Shown one piece after another: positions 30,673 through 41,200 of a stretch of DNA of 64,000 bases; position 1 is the stretch's first letter, and every line of letters starts with the position of its first letter. The translations under genes were made by a program, and so were the position numbers. The notes beneath the pieces were generated by a model that was not told the DNA's origin, searched no databases, and worked only from the letters and a program-made list of their open reading frames with translations. Source of the DNA: Juglans regia (Eukaryota > Streptophyta > Magnoliopsida > Fagales > Juglandaceae); the NCBI RefSeq assembly GCF_001411555.2, contig NC_049912.1, forward strand, positions 27,351,722 through 27,415,721. Reading direction: 5' to 3'.

Positions 30673-31500
30673 TAAGAGATAAATGAATATTTTATATTAA
30701 ATTTATAATTGTGCACGTAATACTATCATGATTATCTTGAGCTTATAATAAAAGAGTAGTTATATTCTTCGTATAAGAGAATATTTAAAAAAAATAAGGA
30801 TAGTTGAAATTAAATACATGAATTACATTCAGATTTATGACATATTTTTATTGTAATTTGTTATTGAACGCATAGTTTAATATTTTTATCCATGATTTAG
30901 GGCTGATAATAAGAATTTGTGGTTCCAGTATAGTTTTCATGAGTTTATAATAAATTTTGTAAGCTACAGGTAAATAATGTGACCATTTCATCATATGATA
31001 ACTATTATTTTTAACATTTAACAATAATACATGTAGAATATTAGTGTCATATAATGAAAGAAAATAATTTTTAACATTTAACAATAATACATGTAGAATA
31101 TTAGTATCATATAATGAAAGAAAATAATTAGAGCAACAGTTAAAATAAACAGAGTCTTAGTATAGACTTGATTCTACCATACCAATTAAGTAATGATTCA
31201 TTAAACTTATAATGACGTTTATCTCTTAAGCAAAGTAATACATGCAAAAGCATTTAGTCCACTAATCCAATGTATATGAAATAATATTTTTGCTCTATAT
31301 GCTGTTTAATAACATATTTAGCCAACAATTGTAGTTATTCATAATTATTGTTTAAACTAATAATTTTTTTGTAATTTTAATCAAATAATTAGTCAGAAAT
31401 AATATTTTTTTAAGAGAGTAGATATCTTGCATATCTGATTGGTTTTTTGGGACATGAGGATTTATTCAGTCTTGTTAATTTATTTATATATTTAGTATAC
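30673..31500. other. AT-rich intergenic DNA with a recent 60-bp tandem duplication
   Basis: No gene is seen. Two adjacent 60-bp units (31008-31067 and 31068-31127) differ at one base only. Confidence 0.7.
31008..31127. repeat. 60-bp tandem duplication, two copies
   Basis: The units starting near 31008 and 31068 are identical except for one g/a difference in the 'attagtgtcat'/'attagtatcat' segment. High identity in otherwise drifting AT-rich DNA points to a recent event or a replication-slippage product. Confidence 0.85.
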
Positions 31501-31505
31501 TATAA

Positions 31506-32051
31506 TGTTGAAGAATAATCTCGCATTGTATGTGGACAATGTCTTAGACATACTTATAAAGAATAAACAATCATCTATTGTAGAACTGGTTTTATGATAT
31601 GAGTTAAGCTTATGAATTTCTCCATAGTATCAACGTCTGCTACATGACAAATGAGGGCTCACACTACTTATTGAGTGACAAGGACAAAAAAAAAATACTG
31701 AGATGCATGGGAGGGAGGGTGTTGAAGAATAATTTCACATTGCCTATAGACAATGTATTGGATATGTTTATAAGAAATGATCAATTTTCTCTTATTGAAT
31801 TAGTTTTATGAGATAAGTAAGAATCATGAATTTTTTCATGACATCAGAGTCTGTCATAAAACGAATGGGGGTCCACACTATGTACCTCGTGACAAGGACC
31901 AAGAAAAATATTGGTCTACACGTGAGAGAAGGTGTTGAGGAATAATCTCACATTACTTGTAGACAATGTATTATACATGTTTATAAGGAATAAATAGTCT
32001 TCTCTTGTAGAATAGATTTTATGAGATGAGTTGGGTCCATAAATTTCTTCA
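31506..32051 (+). mobile_element. TRIM retrotransposon with three LTRs (LTR-int-LTR-int-LTR)
   Basis: Three 119-bp direct repeats begin TGTTGA and end CA: 31506-31624, 31720-31838 and 31933-32051. Each of the first two is followed by a primer-binding site for initiator tRNA-Met (tagtatcaacgtctgc, tgacatcagagtctg, compare TGGTATCAGAG) and a 94-95-bp spacer. The spacers end in a polypurine tract (gggagggaggg, gagagaagg) directly before the next LTR. The 5-bp sequence TATAA flanks the whole array (31501-31505 and 32052-32056). There is no coding capacity, so this is a terminal-repeat retrotransposon in miniature. Confidence 0.88.
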
Positions 32052-32170
32052 TATAATCTTCCTGATTAATAGAATTTGGTTTTATAGGTATACTTATAGA
32101 GGACCTAGATGAATCTGGTCTAAATAATGAATTCATTGATACATATAATTAAGCAAAAATGTTTATTTTA

Positions 32171-32331
32171 AGAAAAATAATAGTTACAATCGTGAGTATG
32201 TAAGCGCCTCACAATCACTTTGAAAAAAATAAATAAATACGGAACCCAAGTAAAAAAAAAAAAAATTTAATAGAAGACCATACTCTTCTTTAAAATGACT
32301 CTACGATTATATGTAACAATACTCATATATT
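32171..32331. repeat. MITE-like element, family B
   Basis: It starts 'aataatagttacaatcgtgag' and ends with the inverted 'ctctacgattatatgtaac'. The internal 'aaataaatacggaaccca' segment is shared with 62270-62300. Confidence 0.65.
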
Positions 32332-33109
32332 TAATATATTTTATTAACACCAAAGGTCCAAAACATCCTAGATTCCTACTCAAACATGTAATTTTTTAGC
32401 ATCGGCGTGCTTACAAACATGTAAGATGCCTTCATTTTATTATTTTAAGGGCATTAGTATCAGGCTATCAGATTTTCCATTCCATTAGTTAAAATTTGTC
32501 TAACATCACACTTTTAATATTTTCTCTATCCCACTCAAAACTTAATTCTATATTAGATTATCCATTTAAATTATATATAATAATAAATTATTATTTATTT
32601 ATGAATTATTTATTATTTATTATCTAATTTATTTTCATCTAATGGTTATGATCTAACGGTTATATTTTAATTTTTAATCAAATAAAATATATGTTGTGTT
32701 AATTCTCATAATTTATAACATGCACTTTTTCGATAATTTTATATTTAATAACATAAATTTGTTTCATTTATTTTAATTAAATTATTGGTCAAATGAAATA
32801 ATCATATTTTCAATTGTTTAGTTGGATGAAATAATTAATATTTTACTTAAATTATTTTGAATGGATAAAGAAAAAAATAGGATTAGATTGGATGAAATAA
32901 TTCTAAAAAATCAAATGATGTCGCTACAGTATTAAGAGAAAATCTCTAGTTGTTTGGTGACAAAAAAAAAAATCCAAAAAAAGTAATAAAATCTCTAGTC
33001 GTTTGGTGACAAAATAATAATAAATTATTAATTTAACTGATAAAATTTGGATAAATACTATAGCTGACATTTTGACTACTTTCATCTCATTCACTATTTT
33101 TGTTATAAG

Positions 33110-33325
33110 AGCAGTGCTAGCACGAGACGGGTCCGATAAGAGTATAAAATAAAAAATATAAAAAAAAAATTAATTTTGTTATTTATTTTTTTTATATTCG
33201 TAAACATATTTTTTTTAAAAAAATTATAATATTATTAAAAAAACAATTTCTTAATTATTAAAAAATTTATATATATAATAAATATATATATATAAACCAA
33301 TCGGACACTGTCGTGATAGTTAATT
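33110..33325. repeat. Palindromic AT-rich MITE-like element
   Basis: The ends 'gtgctagcacgagacggg' and 'aatcggacactgtcgtg' enclose a core of poly-A/poly-T and TATA runs. Its build is like the copies at 8305-8480, 38735-38900 and 60410-60600. The inverted ends are imperfect. Confidence 0.4.
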
Positions 33326-33710
33326 TTTGTTTTAAAAAATAATTTTTATACAATATTTTATATAATTATATTTTAAATGAATGATATTTTTATAAAATAT
33401 TTTATAAAAATAATATTATTTTATAATATTATTATGTAATATATTGTGCAATACATTGTGATATCATTACTTTCGTTTTTTCTAATGTTGGGAGGGAATC
33501 CATAAGTTTTTGCGCTTTTGATAATCCACCGACTCACCTCATCGTAATTTCTCGAAATCACCCGAAGTCCAACCTTCCATCCCCCATTCCAATATAGATT
33601 CTCCTTCGAGCCAATTCAGCAGCAGCGAGTGTTTTGCATCATATCGGACCATTGGTTAACGTCCTTATTGGTTTCTGCTTCATCCAAACAAATTCACAAG
33701 CAATAGTGCA

Positions 33711-34601
33711 ATGGCTGAAGACGGCGCCGTCACGGTCTACAACAACAGCGCCATCACTGACTCCAAGAAGAACCCATTTTCGCTCAAAGCTGGACTAACC
33801 CAGATGCTGCCCAGCGGGGTCATTCTCGAAGTCACAAACGCCGATCAAGCCAAGATCGCCGAAGAAGCCAGCGCTTGCTGTCTTATTGTATCGGAGCCTC
33901 TCCACCAAGGTATTTTCCACATGCCCGACCCGTCCCTGATCAACGAAATCAAATGCTCTGTCTCGATCCCTGTAATGGCCAGAGCCCGTGTAGATCATTT
34001 CGTCAAAGCCCAATCCTCGAATCCATTGGGGTCGATTACATCAACGAGAGTGAAGCTCTTGCTCTTGCAGACGAGGAAAACTTCATTAACAAGCATAACT
34101 TTCGCTACCCATTTCTTTGTGGGTATTAGATTCTTGGGGAAGTGTTAAGGAGAATAAGAGAAGGGGCAGCGACAATTAGGACTCGAGGGGATTTATCAGG
34201 ATCTGGAAATATTGCAGAGACTGTGAAGAACTTGAGAACAATAATGGGTCAGGTAAGGATTTTGAATAACATGGATGAACAAGATAGCGACGCCGTTTGA
34301 TCTCGTGGCGCAAACCAAGTAAATGGGCAGACTGCTAGTGGTGCAATTTGCAGCCGGAGGAATTGTGACTCCAGCGAATGCGGCACTCATGATGCAATTG
34401 GGTTGCGACGGTGTGTTCGTAGGGTCGGAGATTTTTTAGCATTCGGACCCTTATAAGCATGTCAAATGTATAATCCAAGCTGTTAGGCACTATAATGATT
34501 CACATGTGTTGGTGGAGACTAGCTGCGGGTTGGAAGATAGCATGGCTGGTCTGAATCTCAGCGAGAACAGGATTGAACAGTTTGCAAATGAAGGTGCTTA
34601 A
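33711..34601 (+). pseudogene. PDX1-like pseudogene (non-catalytic PDX1.2 type)
   Basis: The sequence aligns along its whole length with the PDX1 subunit of pyridoxal 5'-phosphate synthase (vitamin B6 synthesis). The start MAEDGAVTVYNNSAITDSKK is good, and VSIPVMARAR shows arginine where catalytic PDX1 proteins have lysine (PVMAKAR). The ancestor was therefore probably the PDX1.2-type regulatory paralog. A frameshift occurs near 34010 and a stop after the KHNFRYPFLCGY segment (near 34130). A second stop and frame change lie near 34300, and a stop after FVGSEIF near 34438. Later blocks ([22 protein letters not shown]) are in shifted frames. There are no introns, but plant PDX1 genes usually lack them, so this does not prove retroposition. 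Confidence 0.9.
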
Positions 34602-35554
34602 TGGTTCAAGAATCACTGGAAGTCTGGAATGTTTGTCTCGTATATGTTATTAGGTATATGGTTGTGTTTAGGTTAATTTAGGTTGTTGAGCTTATGGGAC
34701 TCTTTTTTTATTCTTCTTCAACATGATAAGTGTTTCGTCTCGTCGTTGTGCTCATTTTACCATAAATCTGATCTCAATTTGGTACGTGTTGAATCTGATT
34801 TTGTGGGAGTACAGAAAAAGAACTTGAATAAATTCATGAAATCTCGAGAACAATAATGTGGCAACTTGCATCTGCACAATAAACCAAATGGTCACTTCTA
34901 GATGAAGAACCCAGTTGTCGTTTACCATTAAGTGGTTTGTATAATTCAGTTTGAGAGGAGAATCCGTATTAGTTGGTGCCAAAATTGCCATACTTATAAT
35001 GCATCGTTATGATATGATTATGTTTCTTAAAATGGATATTGTTATGTTTGTGGAAATACATTGTACTCGACAAAATTCATGCATATGCGTTGTGTTCGAT
35101 TGCCTATTCTGGTTGCTCTTTTCCATGTATTTTTTTTCCTACTCTGTCATCTCTAGTTATAACCTTAGCATGCAAATAAAGTGGTAACCATGGGGCTGTA
35201 CTGGCTTCTGCATCTGCAAGAATGCGAAAAGGAAATTCCTCTGTTATTGTAATTTGTTAGTTATTTCAAAAAACAACAAACAAATTCAAACTGACCATCA
35301 CATCAGGACTTTATCTTGGCAAAGAAGAGAGCTTCCTACATCTCTTATTGTCGCCAGCTTTAGGCTTCAACCTCTTCCAAAGCCTTTGGTATCCTATGCA
35401 AATTCTCTCTCAATCCCAATTTATGAAGATCAAGGCAGGCTAAATTTCCCCCTTTTCTCCTATCCTATCTGCCACTTTTGTTTCCTTAATTCTTGATCAG
35501 ATAAGTTCACAAACACTAACCAAGGGCCTACAATGGCATTGTAGTGGGTTTAGT
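34602..35554. other. Spacer between two PDX1-like pseudogenes
   Basis: It includes the former 3' flank of the first pseudogene. Short open frames here resemble nothing known to me. Confidence 0.4.
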
Positions 35555-36330
35555 ATAGCCAAACCCAAATTGGCTCCAAGAAGAACCAATTTTGTATCAA
35601 GGAGGGACAACAATGATTGATGCAAAAGAAAAAGATTGCTAAAGAAGCAGGAGCATGCACCAATATGATATTATACTAATGATGTGACTACATCAAACAT
35701 GTCAATTACTCAAATGAAGCAGATGATCGCAGTTATAGTGGCTATGGACCCGATGATCGTAGTTACATTGGCTATGGACCCAAGCCTGGTCTCGATTCCA
35801 GTAATGGTGAGGGACCATATTGTGCATTTGTTAAAGCCAAGATATTGGAAGCCATTTGGGTGGATTGAATTGTCACGATTGATGCCCTACTTCATGAGAA
35901 GGATGAGTAGTGAGCATAAATTCACGGTACTTTTGGTCTGTGAGTGGTAGCTGAGAGGTGCCACTCAAAGAAGCATTTATGAGTATAATGGAAGGCTTGG
36001 CAACGATCAATCAAAAAGCATTTATGAGTATAATGGAAGGCCTGGCAACGATGTCATGGGAAGACTTATCTTAGTGGGCTCCTCAGACAATTTGTGACGT
36101 CGGCAATGAAATATATAAGATGATTGACACGTCTATGAAAATAAGGTTTTGGACTTTTTTCACAAACCAAGCAAATAGGTACGTTTTTAGTTGCACAGTT
36201 TACTACAAGAGGCATTTTGATTGCCCGCAGATGTTGCAGATGCAACACTCTTGATGCAGTGATGGTATGTTTGGGGGTTGGAACCCAATGTTTGGAGGAG
36301 ACTGAAAATATGTAAGAACATATCTTTCTT
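35555..36330 (+). pseudogene. Second, heavily decayed PDX1-like pseudogene
   Basis: Blocks of PDX1 similarity appear in order but in changing frames: a start region (GSKKNQFCIKEG), then KKIAKEAGAC, then SIPVMVRDHIVH, KAKILEAIWVD, HKFTV.FVCEW and later TKQIGTFLVAQFTTRGIL. Many stops and frame changes are present. Two internal tandem duplications (30 bp at 35722-35781 and about 46 bp at 35970-36055) add to the damage. Together with the copy at 33711 it looks like an old tandem duplicate pair. The assignment is by eye. Confidence 0.65.
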
Positions 36331-36835
36331 ATACATAATGTGGCATTAATGTTTGTTTTTTATGATCCTTGTTATGGAGCAATATAATTGTGTCTTATAT
36401 TTTTGTCTTCAGTCTTCATTGAACTATGCATCTGATACAGCAGCTTCCGTGAAAGTTTGCCAACATGTGGTAAGAAAAACTGGTAGATCAAATTGCATAT
36501 ATCTTACAGGTGATGTTTCTACAAGGATATATTCAAAGGGACTCTAGGAAAATAAATAATACAATACGATGAAACCAGTCAAGAAGTGTTGCAATAATAA
36601 TTACCTATAATACAAACTTTAACTATTCCCATAGGTTTTGTTGATAAATAAAAAGAGGGTGACCAAACTAGATCTTAGAATCATTTTTTGATTACTAGGA
36701 TCTAAATTGAGAGAGATAAACATGATTGTGAGCTCTATAACATCTATTAAACAGTTAATGGAATGTGAGCTCGATGTTATAACTACAGAATTTCAATCCA
36801 AGAGTGACCATCTTTATTGGGAAAAAGAGTATTTC
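36331..36835. other. Intergenic and 3' flank of the BAC2-like gene
   Basis: No gene is recognised. An open frame at 36353-36547 lacks any family resemblance. Confidence 0.4.
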
Positions 36836-39551
36836 CTAAATTGCATTCTCAGCTTGGAGGCTTCCATTGTTAAACAGGCATAAATATAAGCCCCCATTCA
36901 CAATAAATGCCCTAGCAACCGCAGTTCCTAATCCTCGCCAGAGCACCCTGTATCCCTCTTCTCTTACACTTTTGCGGAAGCAATCAACAATGCCACTGTA
37001 TTTTGGCAGAGAGGATTGGGATTGTGCTTGCAGTCTGGTCTTTACAACATCCAGGGGGTAGCAACAAGCCCAGCTAGCAACTCCTGCTAGCCCTCCTGCC
37101 ACCATCATTGTTTGCAGGCTTTCTTGGCAGCTCTTTCTGCAGCCTGGGTGAAGCTGCTCTCTCATATACTCATATGTCCAGAAGTACAAACAATGAGCGG
37201 GCGCATCCCTCAGCACAGTTATGGTTAGGCCTCGGTACATTCCCTTTACACCTTCTGTTTTGAATATGCTCTTGGCAACACTCATGGGGCCTTCATGAGC
37301 ATCTGCGTGATGGAGTTTCGCATAGACGTTATTCTGCAATTGAAGTCGAATTTTGACTAATTCTACGGGAGTGAGCAGTAGGCTCTGAAGAGCGCCAGTG
37401 CAAAATCCTCCTAGAGCAACACCCTTGTAGGAAGGAGGATCTTTAGCAGAAAGGGACAAGTCGAATGCTCGAGAGAGGACAGCATTGATCTGAAAAACCA
37501 TTGCATTCTGCAAAGTGGAAAATGAATAGTCAGTATATATGACTCCATTCGTGGAGACAATGGTAATATCGTTTTCACAAAACTAAAAACCATCACTATT
37601 AATAAGATTCTCTAATTTAGGCCTCGTTTGTTATCGTTTTCACAAAACCAAAAACCATCGTTGTTAATAAGATTCTCTGATTTAGGACTCGTTTATTTTT
37701 ACAGATAAGATGAGATGAGATCAGATTAAAGTTAAAAGTTGAATAAAATATTGTTACAATATATTTTTTTAATATTATTTTTATTTTAAAATTTGAAAAA
37801 GTTGAATTGTTTATTTTATTTTGTGTGAAAATTTTAAAAAATTATAATGATTAGATGAGATGGGATGAAATGAGGGTGGGTTTGGATACACAAACTAATC
37901 TATCCCATCTCATCTTATCTCATCATTACAACCAAATTCCCATATAAAAATATAATATACAATTTAATTTTTTTCAAATCTTAAAATAAAAATAATACTA
38001 AAAAATTATATTTAACAATATTTTATTCAACTTAAAAAAAAAAATCTCATTTGAATTCTCTATCCAAACCTACCTAGTTGAAACGAGTTGTAAAAATAAA
38101 CGAGGCCTTAAAAGGTTAATGGGGCATGTTTGTAAATCATTTTCATTTCATCTCATGTCATCCCACTTTATATCATTTAATTTCTAAACATCACTTAAAT
38201 ACAAATACTTTCAAATTAATTATTATAATTTTTTTAAATTTTCAAACAAAAAATAAAGAACAAATCAATTTTTTTAAATTTTAAAATAAAAATAATATTA
38301 AATAATTATATTTTACCAATATTTTAATTTTACAATTTTTTTATTCAATTTTTTTTTTCTTTTCTAAAAACTCAAAAAATAATTAATTCAAATTATCTAT
38401 CTACCATTCACAAAAATTTCATCTCATTACATTCTCCAGCGTCCGTAAGGCGCTTCATTGAACAATATCGATGGCAGCATCTTCCTAGTCAAAGAAAAAC
38501 CACTTTTGAAAGAATTTATTGTTTATTTCGTGACGAGACAGGTATGGGGTCCCAGAGGAGGAACCACCACAGAATCAAAAAAACGAAATTTAGAGAAATG
38601 AAAGGTACATAGAAGACCAGTGGAGTCACGTATCACATGCGTAATATTGATAAGAGATATGTAGGACTGGTTTTTCGGGGCCCAACCAGATTTCTGATAA
38701 TGACTCGACTATAAGGAAGGAGTACTGGGTACCGAATTTGGAATTAAAAAATATTTTAAATAATATATATTTTTAATCATTATAAATATTTTTAAAAAAA
38801 ATAAAAAATTCATAACATTATTAAAAATATTTTTTTAATTATTCGATAAAAAAAAAAATTTCATTCGAAATATTTTTTAGATTCCGAATTTCGGAACATT
38901 TCTCATGAAAAAAACGAAGGCATCTTATCATTCGTGGTATATATAAAAAACAACGTCACATCAATAATATTTTGACAGCAAATTGGTAATACCTTTTCAA
39001 ATGCAATAGTTAGCAGTAAAATGTCTTCCAAATGACAAGCAGAACCAGAATTAAGAACCAAGTAATCTTTATGACCAAACAAGATTGATAAGCTATACTT
39101 GGTTGGGAAAACGGGTGGCCAAATATCGGTGAGGTTCTAAGAAATCGGGTGGCCGATCCTCCATGTGAATACCTTAAAGTTACTGCAACACTACAATGAT
39201 ATCTAAGACATGGAGGATCGTGCCTACCTTGTGACTGACTCATCCAAAGAAAACCGAAAAGAGAGATTGAAATATGATGATAAATCAAACAAGGAAATGA
39301 GCAACGAAAGGAAATACCTGAAAAGTGATAGATGCCAATGGCGCACCCATGCCTCTGTAGAGTGCCGCAGGCCCTTCCTTGGTTACGACATTGCGAAGGA
39401 TGCCAAAGGCAGAGCCCGCATTCGAGTGCTGTTGGCGGACACGGAGAGTGTCGAGCGGATAACCAGATATTATTCCGGCAACACCTCCTAAGCCTCCAGC
39501 CACAAATTCTCTGCCCAAACTGCTTTCAAGAAACTCTGGTGCGAAATCCAT
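36836..39551 (-). CDS. BAC2: Mitochondrial carrier, basic amino acid (arginine) transporter BAC2-like, two exons
   Basis: This is a mitochondrial inner-membrane carrier of 301 residues, closest to Arabidopsis BAC2 (AT1G79900), which moves arginine and other basic amino acids. Exons (minus): 39318-39551 (78 codons) and 36836-37507. The start reads MDFAPEFLESSLGREFVAGG. The three carrier repeats each carry the signature: YPLDTLRVRQQ, TPVELVKIRLQ and YPLDVVKTRLQ. Conserved BAC2 stretches include LRDAPAHCLYFWTYEYMREQ and ARAFIVNGG. After NGG the frame reads LYLCLFNNGSLQ, about 7 residues shorter than the family there (the usual block is NGAIF..YE.ALRCLF), so the sixth membrane helix looks clipped. 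The 1.8-kb intron is mostly nested MITEs. Confidence 0.93.
37568..37694. repeat. 65-bp tandem duplication including a MITE terminus
   Basis: Unit 1 (37568-37632) and unit 2 (37633-37694) both read 'atcgttttcacaaaac', then 'aaaaccatc', then 'aataagattctct', then 'atttag', then a family A MITE terminus (gcctcgtttg or gactcgttta). The duplicated block holds intron sequence plus the first bases of the MITE. Confidence 0.8.
37685..38107. repeat. Tourist-like MITE (family A) split by a second MITE
   Basis: The outer ends are GGACTCGTTTATTTTTAC and, on the other strand, GGCCTCGTTTATTTTTAC (17 of 18 match), flanked by TTA at 37682-37684 and 38108-38110. A second element of the same family sits inside at 37875-38074. 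The whole lies in the BAC2-like intron. Confidence 0.85.
37875..38074. repeat. Inner family A MITE nested in the outer copy
   Basis: The inverted ends GGTGGGTTTGGATA and GGTAGGTTTGGATA enclose a 200-bp AT-rich core with the shared aataatact/aaaattatattt segment. The adjoining triplets are gag and tag, an imperfect 3-bp duplication. Confidence 0.75.
38121..38440. repeat. Diverged family A MITE remnant
   Basis: It has a terminus-like 'ggggcatgtttgtaaatc', then 'catctcatgtcatccc' and the family interior (tttttttaaattttcaaac, aaaataaaaataatatta). The right end is unclear. Confidence 0.5.
38735..38900. repeat. Palindromic AT-rich element in the BAC2-like intron
   Basis: 'accgaatttggaattaaaa' and 'gattccgaatttcgga' are inverted ends around a poly-A/T core. 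It resembles the other palindromic elements in the window. Confidence 0.45.
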
Positions 39552-40164
39552 TATATTCTTGCACAAATACGACAGCTTTTTCACTTCTTGATACCAAGAA
39601 ATTAACCAAATCTTGTGCTCCCTTTTGCTTGCACGGATCAGATTAGTGATCTGAGGTTGCGTGGCTGTATGTGTGTGTATGAGCAATATCTTTTGCTTTC
39701 AAGGGTTTCTAGTACAAGAACTCTCTTTTGTGATCTCAATCTCACCTTCTCTCTACCTAGATCTTTTATTTCATTCCTTGCAAGAATGAAAAGAGTTCCA
39801 ATGTTCCGCTCTTTTCTCCCTTGCCAAATACCAGAAACCAATCTTATCCAGTCCCTTCTATTTCTGAATTTCTTCTTGCTTTTCTCTCGATTTACCTCGG
39901 TTCTTTTATAGCGAAAATAGAAAGAAAGAAAGAAATCAGGAAGCAAATGAACAACCGACTCCCAGAATTTGCAGGGCTACGAGGTTTATATTTCTCGTCG
40001 GTTGGTTTGAACAGAGGAAGCAAACAAAAGCCACCTTGTCGCTATTTCATTGCAAGTGCCTTGGAAGGGGCTAATTATTGGGAGTTCGGTCCAGTTTTAG
40101 TTGGAATTGAATTGATGGATGTCTTATATCTTGGATTATGGGAGATGTGAGTTAATTTAAGAAA
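39552..40164 (-). promoter_or_regulatory. 5' UTR and promoter region of the BAC2-like gene
   Basis: Upstream of the ATG at 39551 the sequence holds several frames on both strands without family resemblance. No clear TATA box or known element was identified. Confidence 0.35.
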
Positions 40165-40378
40165 AAATATATTTTATTAAAAATAAATTTATAAATTGAT
40201 ATAATTTAATATAATAAATTATATTATAAAATTACTTATAAAAGAATCTAATGTATCGTATGAAGCTATAAAAATAACTTTATAATCTAACTTATCACAT
40301 CAAATCATGTCAGTTTGTAGGTTATTTTTATAAAATTTATTTATGATTATAACACTTCTCTTTAATTTAATAGGTCAA
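40165..40378. repeat. MITE-like element, family C
   Basis: The inverted ends 'aaaataaatttataaattga' and 'gtttgtaggttatttttataaa' surround an AT-rich centre. It is similar to 4765-4915 and 7955-8115. Confidence 0.6.
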
Positions 40379-40990
40379 ATTTTATTTTATTTTTTAAAAT
40401 ATTGAATAGGTCTAATTTTAAGTCAGATCTATTAATAGGTTCTCTCATAATTTAACAAAGTGATGAAACATTTTCAAATGATCTAATAATTATTTTCAAT
40501 TAATTATTTTTAATAAGTTAAAATAATATTTATAAGCTGACTTGGATGACACAATCTTTAAAGAATTTAATTTTAAACTTATTTTATAAATTAAATCTTT
40601 TAGTATCAACAAAAAATGGATGAAATGTTATCTATACAGTAGAATATTCAAGAAGTGGACCAATTAGATGCACCGCACGTTGGCTCTATGTCTTGAGTGC
40701 TTTGAGCCTAGTGTTAAACTACCTCTTCTTTTTGAGAAATATGATTCACCTTAGTGTGGAATGATGCAAGAAAATATTCCCATATGCATGGCAGAGAGAT
40801 TGATGATTTGTTTGAAGTTAAGGAATAAAAAAAAAAAACCACCTTGACGAGGGCATGCACTCCACTCCAGACATGCTCTTCTTTATTTTTGTCGAATTTG
40901 TTGCACAAAGTTTGAGACAGAACGTCACGCTGTCATTTGTTTTTGAGGATTCTCTCTGATGACAGTGGAATATACGGTCACGTTACTTTA
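40379..40990. other. Intergenic AT-rich DNA
   Basis: Nothing recognisable, apart from AT-rich sequence and a small stretch of mixed composition at 40680-40990. Confidence 0.4.
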
Positions 40991-41200
40991 GGCTTCGTTT
41001 GGATCACAAACTCCTCTCAACTCCTCTCAACTCATCTCAACTCATTATTACAACTTTTTCAGATCCCAATACAAAATATAATAAATAATTCAACTTTTTC
41101 AAATCTCAAAATAATAATAATATTAAAAAATAATATTCTAACAATATTTTATCATCTCAACTCAACTCAACTCAACTCACTTCAACATCCAAACATAACC
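40991..41200. repeat. Tourist-like MITE (family A), complete
   Basis: A 210-bp element has the left end GGCTTCGTTTGGATCA and the right end, on the other strand, GGTTATGTTTGGATGT, preceded by TTA and followed by TAA. It contains repeated 'ctcctctcaa/ctcaactcaa' subterminal motifs. It is the closest relative of the 29194-29393 copy in opposite orientation. Confidence 0.8.

Larger units (their letters stand above)
32057..33600. other. AT-rich intergenic DNA with MITE-like elements
   Basis: The stretch holds a family B copy (32171-32331), a diverged AT-rich repeat at about 32455-32950 (pieces 'aatctctagt(t/c)gtttggtgac' occur twice near 32939 and 32990) and a palindromic element at about 33110-33325. 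No gene is recognised. Confidence 0.5.

Noticed and set aside
31506..32051. Satellite-like tandem repeat of about 214 bp
   Set aside because: The units contain LTR ends, a primer-binding site, a polypurine tract and a shared TATAA flank, so a TRIM retrotransposon explains them better than a satellite or CRISPR-like array.
39821..40150. 109-codon plus-strand frame upstream of the BAC2-like gene
   Set aside because: It starts in the promoter/leader of a minus-strand gene and looks like chance; no motif is seen.
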